From Bermanella sp044597725 (GTDB lineage: Bacteria; Pseudomonadota; Gammaproteobacteria; Pseudomonadales; Oceanobacteraceae), in the NCBI RefSeq assembly GCF_044597725.1, contig NZ_CP139003.1, positions 1 to 64,000 of the forward strand: a stretch of 64,000 nt of DNA. The letters run 5' to 3'. Positions within the stretch are counted from its first letter, which is position 1, and each line of letters begins with the position of its first letter. Positions 30,801 to 40,009 of the stretch are shown piece by piece. The notes beneath the pieces are model-generated. The model made no database searches. It was given only the letters and a program-made list of their open reading frames with translations, and was not told the DNA's origin. The position numbers and the translations under genes were made by a program.

Positions 30801-31776
30801 CCATAGCCGCTAAGCCAACAGCTTTATTATTAACATCATAAACAGGGGTTAAATACCAATCACAATAGATTTCATGCCCAAATTTATTGATATTTTTTAT
30901 CCTAATTCTTTTGCTTGTCCTATTATCAACACACTTACGCCAAGTGCGAATAAAACCAGACTTATCATAAAAGATATTATTGAATATATTCTTTTTAATT
31001 ATATCTTCACCTGTGAAAAGAAAAATATCCTCTGCCGATTTATTCCACTTTTGGACTATTCCTTTATTGCTTATCTCAACAACACCTAAAGGCGTATTCT
31101 CTACATGATAATGAAGCTGTGACTCAGATTGTAAAAGCTCCCGTTCAATACTGCTTATTTTTGTAATATCGTGACCTAGAACAACTATTATACTTTCACC
31201 CGTTAATGGGTTATTTTTGCACTGAAAGCTAAGCTGAAATAACCCTGATTTTTTATTCGAGTAATATACCTCACATTCATATGCTACATTTTCTTCGTTG
31301 CTTTTAACTACATGACTAAAAATATCTTTAATTTTTTCTTTATCATATTCATTAAAGATAGAAAGGGAAAAGAAATTGGTCTCTCTTATAGATTGAGATG
31401 ACAACATGTCATCATGCTTTACAAGTGAATAAGCAGACTGATTCAGACGAAGTAATTTATCGTTTTTGTCGACAATTATTAAAAATTCATTTAAGGAGTC
31501 AAGTACTTGATTCCCAAGATAACTCATATCAAGTAGCTCTTTCCGCTTTTTCTTCTCAGATAAATATTCTACAAAAATGGGAAGAATAAAAGAAAAAATA
31601 GCTAAACCTAGAATTATCGCAACCCCGACCCCTTGCGTTAGTTCATCTGTTATACCAAGAAAAACAGATATGCTATGTATCCAACTCTCTTGAACATTAG
31701 CACTAAGCACAAACCAGCTTAAAACAAGGCTAGATAATGCAACTCCATACAGTAAGATTTTAATGGAGGTTTTCAT
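27892..31776 (-). CDS. hybrid sensor histidine kinase (PAS-PAS-GAF-GAF-HisKA-HATPase-REC-HPt)
   Basis: 1294-residue inner-membrane phosphorelay kinase. Two membrane helices (about 7-25 and 49-71) with a short periplasmic loop are followed by two PAS domains (about 85-210 and 215-335), two GAF-like domains (about 345-510 and 530-640), HisKA with the H-box SHEIRTPMNG (His near 668), the ATPase with GNAIKF, DNGIGM and GGTGLGL boxes, a degenerate receiver-like region, a good receiver with DMHMPEMDG, and a C-terminal HPt with GHKLKSAA. It is the ArcB/BarA-type layout. It lies three bases after the response regulator gene, so the two form a system. The signal is unknown. Confidence 0.93.
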   Translation of the reverse strand: MKTSIKILLYGVALSSLVLSWFVLSANVQESWIHSISVFLGITDELTQGVGVAIILGLAIFSFILPIFVEYLSEKKKRKELLDMSYLGNQVLDSLNEFLIIVDKNDKLLRLNQSAYSLVKHDDMLSSQSIRETNFFSLSIFNEYDKEKIKDIFSHVVKSNEENVAYECEVYYSNKKSGLFQLSFQCKNNPLTGESIIVVLGHDITKISSIERELLQSESQLHYHVENTPLGVVEISNKGIVQKWNKSAEDIFLFTGEDIIKKNIFNNIFYDKSGFIRTWRKCVDNRTSKRIRIKNINKFGHEIYCDWYLTPVYDVNNKAVGLAAMVQDVTDQVFSYQELEDSEFRAVLIKEAVASISSESNIKKILLSALSYISHYTKWPAINAYFVFDDFKTHFRTADIWVNLEYDYFPDYVEETRQTDIALDDGIIGYSLSIGEKKWLDLTDNNINLIRPSLKRYFKTAVVFPLKSWGAPSGFIEMYHTESLSESDRILELVEQICTQVCIAVERIESEREREQSLHTIDQRMKESNFLYSTLNIMFDVDYSVNDVMSVLVNMLTTAVRYPHLACSRIRIFDEVYYSHDWVESSNILNRKINLSENNIGLVEVSYRPNGAQKPEFTHEEKTLIDSLSKQISAYITRKQTQQNLEAAILEAERANKAKSEFLATMSHEIRTPMNGIVGMIDLIQYTSLDQEQRKMLKTVRSSTFSLLQIIDDILDFSKIEAGKMSLETRQFDLIEEVESVGDILSNNVVKKNIDFHIKLDNNLPGLVVGDSVRIRQILFNLIGNAIKFTVTDDSKKGLVVLHVSMLTGPKPEFIFVIQDNGIGMSKEVQKNLFKPFEQADSATTRKYGGTGLGLTICMSLTDLMGGKLELTSEEGKGSKFEVRIPLVVVNKTPRHFIDYRVLKKKKVIVFLSDAFQVSLIRHYLYEMCQYRQAHNFNEIEPESVSADLLIIDDQITDDQIAILKRLQIESNHGLCILQLSNNSASPLLSELPYFETVRINPLIKTSFFDAISRLLSEEPIHQLQHEQDKPETLAGRILIAEDNQTNQVVLMQQMDLLGLDAVMKNDGKEAFESWLDGEFDIILSDMHMPEMDGIGLAHAIREYEKKSTTKKAIPIIAITANAMKGQREQYLHHGINDFVAKPIELNVLRKTLEYWLDDTHAIEPRPIHSLEHTSKQVESDKPAIDTSVLNEYVGDDEAMQKEVLKQFMHPSLHTLKDIHQAFSQGDIQQVGELGHKLKSAARLVGANQLASLCEALEKCGKENDVDTISNLLPSIDGAMKYAIQSIQGQINGL

Positions 31777-31779
31777 GAA

Positions 31780-32970
31780 TTACTCTTGGGAAAGAAAGAA
31801 ATATATACGTTCGAGTAGCTTATCTTTTTTAGCAGGCTTAACAATAAAATCGGCCGCGCCCGCTTTTAAGCACTCGCTTACAACAACCTTTTCGCTATGA
31901 GCGGTAAGCATGATAATAATAGTATTTGCAAACTCAGCCTTGGACTTGAGTTTTTGGGTTACTTTTAGCCCATTCATTTTTGGCATGCGGATATCCATTA
32001 TAATCACATCGGGTAACCACTTTTGCGCGATACTAAGGGCCTCCAACCCATCTGAGGCAATATGTGTTTCGAATCCCTCGCCCTTTAAAATCATATCCAT
32101 CATTTTTTGGTTAAGTGATTCATCCTCGACAATTAAAACTTTTATACGACCTTCGTCATCTTCTTTATTGTCTCTAGTTTTAATTTCGTTACCTATTTCA
32201 TCGCTCACATCACCAAATTGAGCAAGCATTTCATGGATCCAGTCGACACCACCATTTTGCTCTAGTGCTTCTTTATGATGATTCAAACTTTCATCAAGTG
32301 TTTTTTGTTTAATTTCGTTATAGCTTTTATCTAACTCTTGTCGGTCAGATTTGGGCGCATGGATAGCTATTTCATCAAGCTTATGCTTTAGCTTACTAAA
32401 ACCCTGCTCTATGGTTAGTCGTATAGAATCATCCTGATCAATAGACTGCTGTTTCAAATAACCAACCCGTTTTATATTATGGGCAATGAGATTTTTGACG
32501 TCCGTCATATGGCTCATTATTTTTTTAAGCCTTTGCTCCATTAAGCGCTTATAATTTATAAATCCTAAGCGCTCTATAGCTTGATCTATTGATAGTTTTA
32601 CTCGGTATATATCGTACAACGGCTTATAAACAACATAATCATCAATATATTGATTCACACAGAGTTCATAAGCGTTATGGGTTTCTTTTCCATCACAAAG
32701 TAAAATTGATTGATGAGGGGTATCGAGGGCTTTCTCACTTTGCATGAGGAAGTTCATATAAAAGCTATGGGCCGTCTCTACTCGACTATGACACAAAATG
32801 AGTATAGAGCTAGGTTCTCGGTCATACTGCTCGATGGCCCACTGGCTATCTAACGCTTGTTCGACATGCAGCTTGGCACTGGTGGATAACCGAATAGCCT
32901 CTTCCAGTTCAAATTGGTGGTCTCCGACTACCAATACCCGCGTGAGCTTTGTTCGCTTGCTTTCCGCCAT
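31780..32970 (-). CDS. two-receiver response regulator with coiled-coil linker
   Basis: 396 residues. The N-terminal third has a receiver-like fold (TRVLVVGDHQFELEEAI) lacking the acidic pair and the phosphorylated aspartate, so it is a pseudo-receiver. A helical region (about 135-255) follows. The C-terminal receiver (about 270-394) is complete: acidic VEDES, phospho-acceptor IIMDIRMP, MLTAHS and the lysine in VKPAKK. No DNA-binding or enzymatic output domain exists, so it acts by protein contact or as a phosphate shuttle. It is first in the operon with the hybrid kinase, three bases before it. Confidence 0.9.
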   Translation of the reverse strand: MAESKRTKLTRVLVVGDHQFELEEAIRLSTSAKLHVEQALDSQWAIEQYDREPSSILILCHSRVETAHSFYMNFLMQSEKALDTPHQSILLCDGKETHNAYELCVNQYIDDYVVYKPLYDIYRVKLSIDQAIERLGFINYKRLMEQRLKKIMSHMTDVKNLIAHNIKRVGYLKQQSIDQDDSIRLTIEQGFSKLKHKLDEIAIHAPKSDRQELDKSYNEIKQKTLDESLNHHKEALEQNGGVDWIHEMLAQFGDVSDEIGNEIKTRDNKEDDEGRIKVLIVEDESLNQKMMDMILKGEGFETHIASDGLEALSIAQKWLPDVIIMDIRMPKMNGLKVTQKLKSKAEFANTIIIMLTAHSEKVVVSECLKAGAADFIVKPAKKDKLLERIYFFLSQE

Positions 32971-33160
32971 CTTCTGCTTCCTAGAACAAATAGCACCGAT
33001 ATGTCTCTAAGCGTAGCAGAATGAGCGATAACTCGCGTTTGGATTTTTTGTTAAAAGTACTTGCCATTTAAGCAAAAGCTCAGTTGAATAGAAGTGTGAC
33101 CAATCAGGGTGGTCATTATCAGACTACCGTGGCATAAACCGCCTACACAAGGAGTGCTGA

Positions 33161-34534
33161 ATGCCAAACCGTCGTCGTACTAAAGCTTACGTCATTGATA
33201 CCAACGTCCTCATTCACGATCCCACCGCCATATACAAATTTGAAGAACATCACGTCGTCATACCCATGACGGTTTTAGAAGAACTGGATAAACTCAAACT
33301 GAGCAAATCAGGTGTGTCCTTGGAGTGCCGGCAAGCTATTCGCAATATCGACAGCGTTTTGGGGGAAGCAACGCCCGATGCTATTAGCGAAGGCGTTGAG
33401 CTACCATCCGCCATTGAACAACACGGTTACCTTAGTATCCTTATGGATAAACCAGTGCAGCAGAGCACTTTGCTGCCGAACGATCTAAACGATAACAAGA
33501 TCATTAATAGCCTCATATTTTTACAACAGCAGCGCCCTAAAACCCAAATTGTTCTAATCACTAAAGATATCAATATGCGGCTTAAAGCCCGAGGCTGTGG
33601 TATCGACGCAGAGGACTATCACAATACACAATTGGTTTCTGATATCGACTCCCTTACTCAAGGATTTCATGAGTTTAGCGGCAGCTTTTGGGACACTATT
33701 GATAAAGTTGATACTCAACATGAGCCGGGTAGAACGGTACACCGGGTTAAACGAGATAGTATTGATCGCGATGTCCACATCAACCAATACCTACTGGATG
33801 AACAAGGGTTTATCGCCCGTGTTATTGAAATGACAGACTCGCAAATCACCTTGTGGGATAAAAGCAAAGATGGCCTTATGCATAACGAGGCATGGGGGCT
33901 AACACCTAGAGACGTGTACCAGTCAGCGGCGCTTGATCTTCTACTGGACGAAGATATTCACTTGGTAACACTAACCGGCAGCGCAGGTTCAGGGAAAACC
34001 ATACTCGCTTTAGCCGCGGCCATTGAAATGACGGTGGCGCAAAATCGCTTCAACCGTATTATTGCGACTCGCAGTATCAGAGGGCTAGACGAGGATATCG
34101 GCTTTTTACCGGGCACCGAAACAGAAAAAATGGAGCCTTGGTTAGGAGCCATCACCGACAACCTGGAAGCACTGCATATGGATGATGAAAACACCCATGG
34201 CAGTATCGACTATATTCTGCAAAAAGTACCCTTACAGTTTAAGTCTCTAAACTATATTCGCGGTCGCAGTTTTCAAAAAAGCCTCATTATTATTGATGAA
34301 AGCCAGAACCTGACGCCTCACCAAATGAAAACCATTATTACCCGTGCCGGGGCTGGCTCTAAGGTAGTATGCCTAGGTAATTTGGCGCAAATTGATACTC
34401 CGTACCTTAACGCTACTAGTTCCGGGTTAACCTACTTAAACGAGCGTTTTAAAGGGTTCCCTCTTGGTGGCAGCATTGAATTACAAGGGGTGCCAAGATC
34501 GGCCTTGGCGGAGTACGCTGAAACCCACTTATAA
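33161..34534 (+). CDS. PhoH-family ATPase with N-terminal PIN domain
   Basis: 457 residues. The N-terminal PIN ribonuclease domain starts KAYVIDTNVLIHD with conserved acidic residues (also VLEELD and, later, ITKDINMRL). The C-terminal PhoH ATPase has Walker A GSAGSGKT (about 273-280) and Walker B IIIDESQN (about 376-383). PIN-PhoH proteins (PhoH2 type) couple RNA unwinding and cleavage. Residues for both activities are visible. AAGGAG precedes the ATG; it is divergent from the two-component operon. Other PhoH2 loci have an antitoxin gene (phoAT) upstream; none was seen here. Confidence 0.92.
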   Translation: MPNRRRTKAYVIDTNVLIHDPTAIYKFEEHHVVIPMTVLEELDKLKLSKSGVSLECRQAIRNIDSVLGEATPDAISEGVELPSAIEQHGYLSILMDKPVQQSTLLPNDLNDNKIINSLIFLQQQRPKTQIVLITKDINMRLKARGCGIDAEDYHNTQLVSDIDSLTQGFHEFSGSFWDTIDKVDTQHEPGRTVHRVKRDSIDRDVHINQYLLDEQGFIARVIEMTDSQITLWDKSKDGLMHNEAWGLTPRDVYQSAALDLLLDEDIHLVTLTGSAGSGKTILALAAAIEMTVAQNRFNRIIATRSIRGLDEDIGFLPGTETEKMEPWLGAITDNLEALHMDDENTHGSIDYILQKVPLQFKSLNYIRGRSFQKSLIIIDESQNLTPHQMKTIITRAGAGSKVVCLGNLAQIDTPYLNATSSGLTYLNERFKGFPLGGSIELQGVPRSALAEYAETHL

Positions 34535-34623
34535 AGGGCGCTGGAGAGTTTTTTTTATAAGTGATTTGACTAACAAGCGGTCGTTACCTAACTTTATTAA
34601 AGGTATTAATAAAGGCGGGTATT

Positions 34624-35067
34624 ATGAAAGGAACTCTTCCATTAGTGGCATCCTTGGCAATGGGCTTATCCTTTGGCGTAATGAGCCCTAGCACAATGGC
34701 CGAAGAAGGCGACCCAGTGATCTATGAGCTGTCGGTTTCCACCGACAGCGACTGGACCAGTATAAAAATACGTGATGATGCAGAGTGGGTAAATGCACCA
34801 CCGGGTAAAACCGTAAGTGTGAATGGCCGCAGTGGCATTAAGGCCTACAGCCTATCTCCTAAGAAGGTCCACCTTCGTTCAGGAGGCCGCGGTGATATCA
34901 CCATGAATTTATTTGTTCGCTCTAAAAATGCGGTTCTTGGCCTAGAACTATGCAAAGGCAGAGCATCCAGCTATGTTTGGATTCGCTCTGAACAAAGCAA
35001 GCAGAAAAACGATACAGAAGAAAGGGACTACTGTGAAAAAGCGGCATTAGTACTGCAGCTTCACTAG
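34624..35067 (+). CDS. exported hypothetical protein
   Basis: 147 residues with a clear signal peptide (about 1-26, ending TMA). The mature part is beta-rich and charged, with two cysteines (LELCKGRAS and ERDYCEKAA) that could form a disulfide. Not recognised as a known family. It stands alone between phoH and a bidirectional terminator. Periplasmic or surface location is inferred from the signal. Confidence 0.65.
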   Translation: MKGTLPLVASLAMGLSFGVMSPSTMAEEGDPVIYELSVSTDSDWTSIKIRDDAEWVNAPPGKTVSVNGRSGIKAYSLSPKKVHLRSGGRGDITMNLFVRSKNAVLGLELCKGRASSYVWIRSEQSKQKNDTEERDYCEKAALVLQLH

Positions 35068-35079
35068 GACCATAATCAA

Positions 35080-35119
35080 CCCATAAAAAAACCGTTCTTA
35101 GGAACGGTTTTTTTATGGG
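35080..35119. terminator. bidirectional intrinsic terminator
   Basis: Perfect 18-bp inverted repeat: CCCATAAAAAAACCGTTC (35080-35097) and its complement at 35102-35119, around a TTAG loop. The GC core is flanked by A- and T-tracts, so it ends transcription from both the exported-protein gene (plus) and the convergent small gene (minus). Confidence 0.93.
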
Positions 35120-35154
35120 TAAAATTAGCAATTTAAGTTTAAGCAAAAATTCGA

Positions 35155-35484
35155 TTACGCCGTTGGCGTAATATTTTTCACCACTCGTGCCGTAAAATAG
35201 ACAAGGCCGTCTTTTAAATCAGATACCTCTATCTGATTTTGCCCAAACGGTGACAGTTTAACCGAACTTATGGCAATACCCTGAGCGCTGATTAAATTGC
35301 GATCAACGTCATTAAAATGTGGGTGCATAAAGGCAAAGCTCTGACGTTCGTTGTGGCGCTCCAAAGTGACAATCAATTGCGGGTCTGCCAGTTCGTTACC
35401 GCGATGATAGTTAACGTAGCTTACGTCGAACGAACTATCGAATTGAAATAGTACTTGGGCGCTTTGCTGATTGCTTAAACTCAT
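35155..35484 (-). CDS. hypothetical small protein
   Basis: 109-residue cytosolic protein with no signal peptide, no cysteines and alternating hydrophobic/polar segments suggesting a beta sandwich (QVLFQFDSSFDVSYV, PQLIVTLERH, GIAISSVKLSPFG, GLVYFTARVV). The family is not recognised. It converges on the exported-protein gene across the bidirectional terminator. The start shown follows an A/T-rich upstream region. Confidence 0.5.
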   Translation of the reverse strand: MSLSNQQSAQVLFQFDSSFDVSYVNYHRGNELADPQLIVTLERHNERQSFAFMHPHFNDVDRNLISAQGIAISSVKLSPFGQNQIEVSDLKDGLVYFTARVVKNITPTA

Positions 35485-35765
35485 AATTTACAACCTGATA
35501 AATGAAAACCTCATATTAAATGTTTAGCTCTAAATTCCCTGCTTTGCAAAGTGAAGTAAAAGATTCTCTAACAAATAATTAAAGCCACACTACTTATAGC
35601 CAATCTAGCTAAATGGGCTTCCATCCCAGCTTGCTTTTTATTAAAAGTAAGCTCATAAGACCAATAGGGAAAGGGTTAAACCAGCCAAATCCAAAACAAA
35701 TTTCTATACGTAAGTAAGATACTTGCTTATGCTTAATTAGTCTTTCGATCAGTTCAGAGGGAATC

Positions 35766-36725
35766 ATGACTATTCACGTTGCTATTAGCTCCTGTTTGCT
35801 AGGAGAGAAGGTTCGCTACAATGGTGGCCATAAACGCTCTCACTATATCGATAACGTGCTCTCTAACTATTTCAATTTTGTTCCCATTTGCCCCGAAGTG
35901 GGCATAGGCATGGGAACGCCTCGCAAGGCGATTCGTCTGATTACCACATCCAGCAATAACCAAGAAGGAATAGAAGCAGTTGAAACCGGCGACAACAGTG
36001 TTCGCTACACACAACAGCTTACCGATTACGCTCGCGCCCAGGCACAGCAAATAAAAGACGTAAGCGGTTATATTTTTATGCAAAAAAGCCCCAGTTGTGG
36101 TTATACCCGCGTGAAGCTGTATCACGAAAATGGCAACCCTCTAGAAGTTACCCAAGGTATTTATGCCGCCGAAATAGAACGATTGCTTCCGCTTATTCCA
36201 AAAGAAGAGGCAGGTAGGCTTACTGACCCCATGCTGCGAGAGAATTTTATTACTCGCGTTATGGCGTATCATGATTGGCAAGAAAACGTTGCTGCCGACC
36301 TCAATAAAAAGTCCCTGATGGATTTCCATACTCGACACAAGTATTTGCTCATGGCCCACCATATTCCCAGTTATCAGAGCTTGGGGCGTCTCATGAGTGA
36401 TTTAAAAGGACGTTCACTAGAAGAGATAGCTCAGGATTACATAGAAGGGTTTATGGCAGCCCTCAAACACATTGCCAACCGTAAAAAGAACAGTAACGTT
36501 ATGCAGCACTTACAAGGCTATGTGAAAAAACACCTCACCAGTGAAGAGCGTCAAGAAATGCGCAACGTCATTGACCAATATCGAACGGGCATTGTGCCTT
36601 TAGTTGCGCCACTTACCTTGCTGAATCACCATATTAACAAGCACACCCAAGATGATGGCTATTTATTGAAACAATCGTACCTTAACCCTCATCCATTTGA
36701 GCTTGGTTTACGTAATGCTGTTTAA
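35766..36725 (+). CDS. DUF523 / DUF1722 protein (YbgA-like)
   Basis: 319 residues in two known domains: DUF523 (about 1-140), with cysteines in SSCLLG and CPEVG and the KSPSCG motif, which looks like a metal or Fe-S site; and DUF1722 (about 180-300), helical, with RHKYLLMAH. This fusion is widespread in marine gammaproteobacteria, often beside photolyase or 2-thiouracil desulfurase genes; DUF523 members can desulfurate 2-thiouracil. Neither neighbour is here. An imperfect palindrome (TAAGTAAG.ATA.CTTGCTTA) lies about 40 bases upstream and may be an operator. Confidence 0.88.
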   Translation: MTIHVAISSCLLGEKVRYNGGHKRSHYIDNVLSNYFNFVPICPEVGIGMGTPRKAIRLITTSSNNQEGIEAVETGDNSVRYTQQLTDYARAQAQQIKDVSGYIFMQKSPSCGYTRVKLYHENGNPLEVTQGIYAAEIERLLPLIPKEEAGRLTDPMLRENFITRVMAYHDWQENVAADLNKKSLMDFHTRHKYLLMAHHIPSYQSLGRLMSDLKGRSLEEIAQDYIEGFMAALKHIANRKKNSNVMQHLQGYVKKHLTSEERQEMRNVIDQYRTGIVPLVAPLTLLNHHINKHTQDDGYLLKQSYLNPHPFELGLRNAV

Positions 36726-36854
36726 CTAGATTTGGCGTATACAGTCTGTTTGTATTTCTAAGACGTTTTTTAGTTGGGCAGCATGCAGCCTGTTTGCTAA
36801 AGTCACGCCTTTATAATTTAACGAATAATAATCGAAACATCGTCGAGGACTGTT

Positions 36855-38918
36855 ATGAAGCGCAGGACGCTACCACTATTCATATTGCTGGCAACCTTAC
36901 CAATTCACCCCGCATTGGCAGAAACCACAGAGTCAGACGACGGTGATGTGGCTGAATTGGGTCCGGTTAGGGTTCAGGGAGCCGAAATTAAAGGCACCGA
37001 AATATCCACCGAAAAGCTATTAAAAGTACCAGGGGCGGGTAACGACCCATTAAAAGCAGTAGAAGCATTGCCCGGCGTGGTGTTGGGCGGTTTTGGCCCA
37101 TTTAGCGTACCTGCGGTACGTGGCTCGAACCCACAAGATAATATTTACATTACCGACTTTGTACCCGTTGGCTACGTATTTCACAACGATGGCAATAGCA
37201 CTTATAACGACAACATTATAGAAGACTTCTCACTAAAAGCTGGAGCATGGGACCCTGAATACAGTAATGCCATTGGCGCCGTACTGGCCACTAAATTGCG
37301 TGACCCCTACCGCGAACCACTTACCACTACGTTAGATTTAAGCCTACTGAGGGTCGGCGGCATGGTCGAAGGTGCGGTATCAGAAAACAGCGCATTTTAT
37401 GCGTCGTACCGCCGCAGTTTACTTGAGTTTTATGTGGAGAACTTTGTTGATGAAGACGAGTTAACCTTCACTGAAGTTCCCAAAAACAGTGATTATCAGT
37501 TTAAATATCATTGGCAACCCAGTGCCACTAGCAACGTACGCTTAATCGCCACAGGCGCGCAAGATGAAGTAGGTATCGACTTTGGCCCTGAATCGGATGA
37601 ATTGGCGCGAGAACCTGAGCTAGCCGGTGGGCTTGCTGCTGATACCTATTATCATAGCCAAGGTATTTTATATGACACCTTATTCAAAGGCGGTACCAGC
37701 ACGATTCTATCGTTAAGCCGTAAAGAAGAAAAAACCACATTTAATGTTGGCACGCTTTTCGATTTAAACGCCATTAACTACGAATACCGTTTAAAGAATT
37801 ACTACAGCACACCCATGGATAATGGTGACACTCTGAGATATGGCTTTGACTACAGCACTACTGAAATCGACTATACCGCAGAAGGCTTGTATTCAGTCTG
37901 TAACGAAGATATTGGCGAGCAATGTGCTCCCGCTTCATTAGGAGAAGCATTCTCCACCGCGGATGTATTAACCATTAATGGTGTTTACAGCTTTATTGCT
38001 TACGACTGGTTAGCTACCCCCTTCTGGGAAATCTCGTTAGGCTTAGGCAATAGTTATAACGATTTTAATGGCGACAACATTCCTCAGCCACGCATCTCAA
38101 GTCGCTACGAAGTTAACCCCAGCTGGACCTTAACCGCAGCAGTAGGTCGCCACACACAGTTCATACGCGAATTTCGCTTTATTTCGGATGCCCCTTTGGG
38201 TAACCCTAAGCTTGAACAACCCGATGCAATGCATTACGTAGTGGGTTTTGAATATGAACTAGACGACTCCATTAGCAGCAAGCTTGAAGTCTATTACAAA
38301 GATATCGAAAACCTTGTGGCTTCTAACCCCAATTTTGACGAATCAATTGGTTTGGCCAACGCAGAACCTCCCTATTTAAATAAGGCAACCGGTGAAGCCT
38401 ACGGCGTTGAGTTTTTATTGAATAAAAACCTAACCGACAAATGGTACGGCTGGTTTAGTGTTGCTTATAGCCAAACCAAACGTACCAATGAAATTACCAG
38501 CCAAGAAATCGACTATGAACTGGACAGACCATGGGTAGTAAACTTGGTAGCGAGTTACCAAAAGAACGAGAAAACCAGTTATGGCTTTAAATGGCGCTAT
38601 CAAAGTGGAAGCTTGATTACACCTATAAACGGTGCTGTACCCTTGGATGAAAATGGTCAGCCAGATTCATCTAACGACCCTTATATCTACAACCCAATAT
38701 ATGGTGAGTCCAATTCACAACGTTTATCACCCTTTCACCGTTTGGACTTTAGGCTAGACCATAAACTATCGGATCGCAGTGAACTGTATTTTGAAATCAT
38801 CAACTTATATAACCGAGAGAATATAAGTGGATATAGCTATAACCGAGATTACACCGAGAAAGAAGACGTGACATCTCTGCCTACAATATTCTCAATAGGT
38901 ACTAAGCTAGTGTTCTAA
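36855..38918 (+). CDS. TonB-dependent outer-membrane receptor
   Basis: 687 residues. A signal peptide (about 1-22, ending ALA) is followed by a plug domain (PLKAVEALPGVVLGGFGPFS, VRGSNPQDN, and ATKLRDP) and a 22-strand barrel ending with the aromatic C-terminus (SIGTKLVF). The mature start TTESDDGD..VAELGPVRVQGAEIKG looks like a TonB box/N-terminal extension zone. The substrate is not evident: no Fur box was seen before it and no ABC transporter or siderophore genes lie near. A terminator follows the gene. Confidence 0.9.
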   Translation: MKRRTLPLFILLATLPIHPALAETTESDDGDVAELGPVRVQGAEIKGTEISTEKLLKVPGAGNDPLKAVEALPGVVLGGFGPFSVPAVRGSNPQDNIYITDFVPVGYVFHNDGNSTYNDNIIEDFSLKAGAWDPEYSNAIGAVLATKLRDPYREPLTTTLDLSLLRVGGMVEGAVSENSAFYASYRRSLLEFYVENFVDEDELTFTEVPKNSDYQFKYHWQPSATSNVRLIATGAQDEVGIDFGPESDELAREPELAGGLAADTYYHSQGILYDTLFKGGTSTILSLSRKEEKTTFNVGTLFDLNAINYEYRLKNYYSTPMDNGDTLRYGFDYSTTEIDYTAEGLYSVCNEDIGEQCAPASLGEAFSTADVLTINGVYSFIAYDWLATPFWEISLGLGNSYNDFNGDNIPQPRISSRYEVNPSWTLTAAVGRHTQFIREFRFISDAPLGNPKLEQPDAMHYVVGFEYELDDSISSKLEVYYKDIENLVASNPNFDESIGLANAEPPYLNKATGEAYGVEFLLNKNLTDKWYGWFSVAYSQTKRTNEITSQEIDYELDRPWVVNLVASYQKNEKTSYGFKWRYQSGSLITPINGAVPLDENGQPDSSNDPYIYNPIYGESNSQRLSPFHRLDFRLDHKLSDRSELYFEIINLYNRENISGYSYNRDYTEKEDVTSLPTIFSIGTKLVF

Positions 38919-38926
38919 CACATCTG

Positions 38927-38966
38927 CCAAAGGGCCCTCGCCAACACGAGAGGGCCTTTGCTTTTT
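38927..38966 (+). terminator. terminator after TonB-dependent receptor
   Basis: Stem made of AAAGGGCCCTCG and CGAGAGGGCCTTTG with one bulge, loop CCAACA, followed by a run of T (CTTTTTTT). It lies about ten bases after the receptor stop codon. Confidence 0.85.
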
Positions 38967-38969
38967 TTA

Positions 38970-39857
38970 CTACCTAACCGCAGGCTGTTTTACCCAAGCC
39001 TGAATACGCTTATCCATGCTAAGCCTGAGTAACCGCAAACCTTCGTTCATAACTTTATAGTGGGCGTCTATGATGGCGGTCGCTAGGGAATAGAATTCAT
39101 CTGCTGTCGTAACAATCTTTTTACCACTCAACAAATCGTGGTGCACTAATCCGGTTAAGCGTTCAAGCTTGGGTTGGCACAACAAGGCATCAATAAGCGA
39201 CGAGGTAATATCAAGTGCTTCTTTACTTAATTTTTGTGCTTGCTGACGCACCACCTCTTGCTGGTTAAGAAGCTGCCCCATTAAGAAGCGCAAGCGCATT
39301 TCTATGGGTTTTTCGATACGACCACTAATGGCGGCGGATGTACCCAATGCCCTAATCTGCCCCAATAACTCAATAAACCACGGCAAATCATGAAACACAT
39401 AGTGCCCTAGGGCTTGGTATTGAAAGTGGGTTTCAATAAGTTCTTCAGCTCGATCACCAAGCAAACCGATATACTGCAGAATTTGTTTCACAAGATGGCT
39501 ATGAAGCTCAAAGTTCTCAATAACATCATCTTGTCGCCATTGTTGATGAACGGTCTGCCATGCAAGTTCAATCTCCTGCCACAAGGTTTCATCAGAGATG
39601 GACTCAACACACTGCTTTTGTCGACTAAGCTCTTTGAATCGTGCATTCACTTCACGGGCTAACGGCCCAGTTCGGGTTTCAAAAAATGGGTTACCCGCCA
39701 ATGCACCATTGGTGGCCGCCCTGTGTTGCTGAATCACTCGCACTTGTTCGTACAAGCTCTTAATCAAATCAAGGGCCCTTAAGCGTGTTTGCTGATTTTG
39801 GTGTAATTGAGTCAGCGACTCATCAATTTCCACTGCACGGTTCATAACAGAATTCAC
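38970..39857 (-). CDS. hypothetical helical protein with NIT-like pattern
   Basis: 295-residue soluble, almost fully alpha-helical protein. The segment IRALGTSAAISGRIE resembles the conserved region of NIT (nitrate/nitrite-sensing) and related four-helix sensory domains. There is no signal peptide, membrane helix or output domain, so a sensory role is doubtful. The start at 39857 precedes MNRAVEIDE; an inner ATG three codons later is also possible. It stands alone between a terminator and the fadL-type gene. Confidence 0.6.
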   Translation of the reverse strand: MNSVMNRAVEIDESLTQLHQNQQTRLRALDLIKSLYEQVRVIQQHRAATNGALAGNPFFETRTGPLAREVNARFKELSRQKQCVESISDETLWQEIELAWQTVHQQWRQDDVIENFELHSHLVKQILQYIGLLGDRAEELIETHFQYQALGHYVFHDLPWFIELLGQIRALGTSAAISGRIEKPIEMRLRFLMGQLLNQQEVVRQQAQKLSKEALDITSSLIDALLCQPKLERLTGLVHHDLLSGKKIVTTADEFYSLATAIIDAHYKVMNEGLRLLRLSMDKRIQAWVKQPAVR

Positions 39858-39964
39858 TGGCTGCTCTTTAGTGTTTATACCTGCACTACAGCAAGCCTTG
39901 TACCAACTCTAACCCCCTATGTTTAAAGGGGTCCAAGGGTGAGCGAAAAACAAAATGCACCATA

Positions 39965-39994
39965 ACTGGGCAGTCGTGAGCAAAATTGCCCAGT
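39965..39994 (-). repeat. inverted repeat downstream of fadL-type gene
   Basis: ACTGGGCA (39965-39972) and TGCCCAGT (39987-39994) can pair. With the terminator at 40010-40035 and the hairpin at 40068-40091 it forms a set of three hairpins in the 3' region of the FadL transcript. Confidence 0.5.
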
Positions 39995-40009
39995 TGACCA
40001 ACTGGACAC

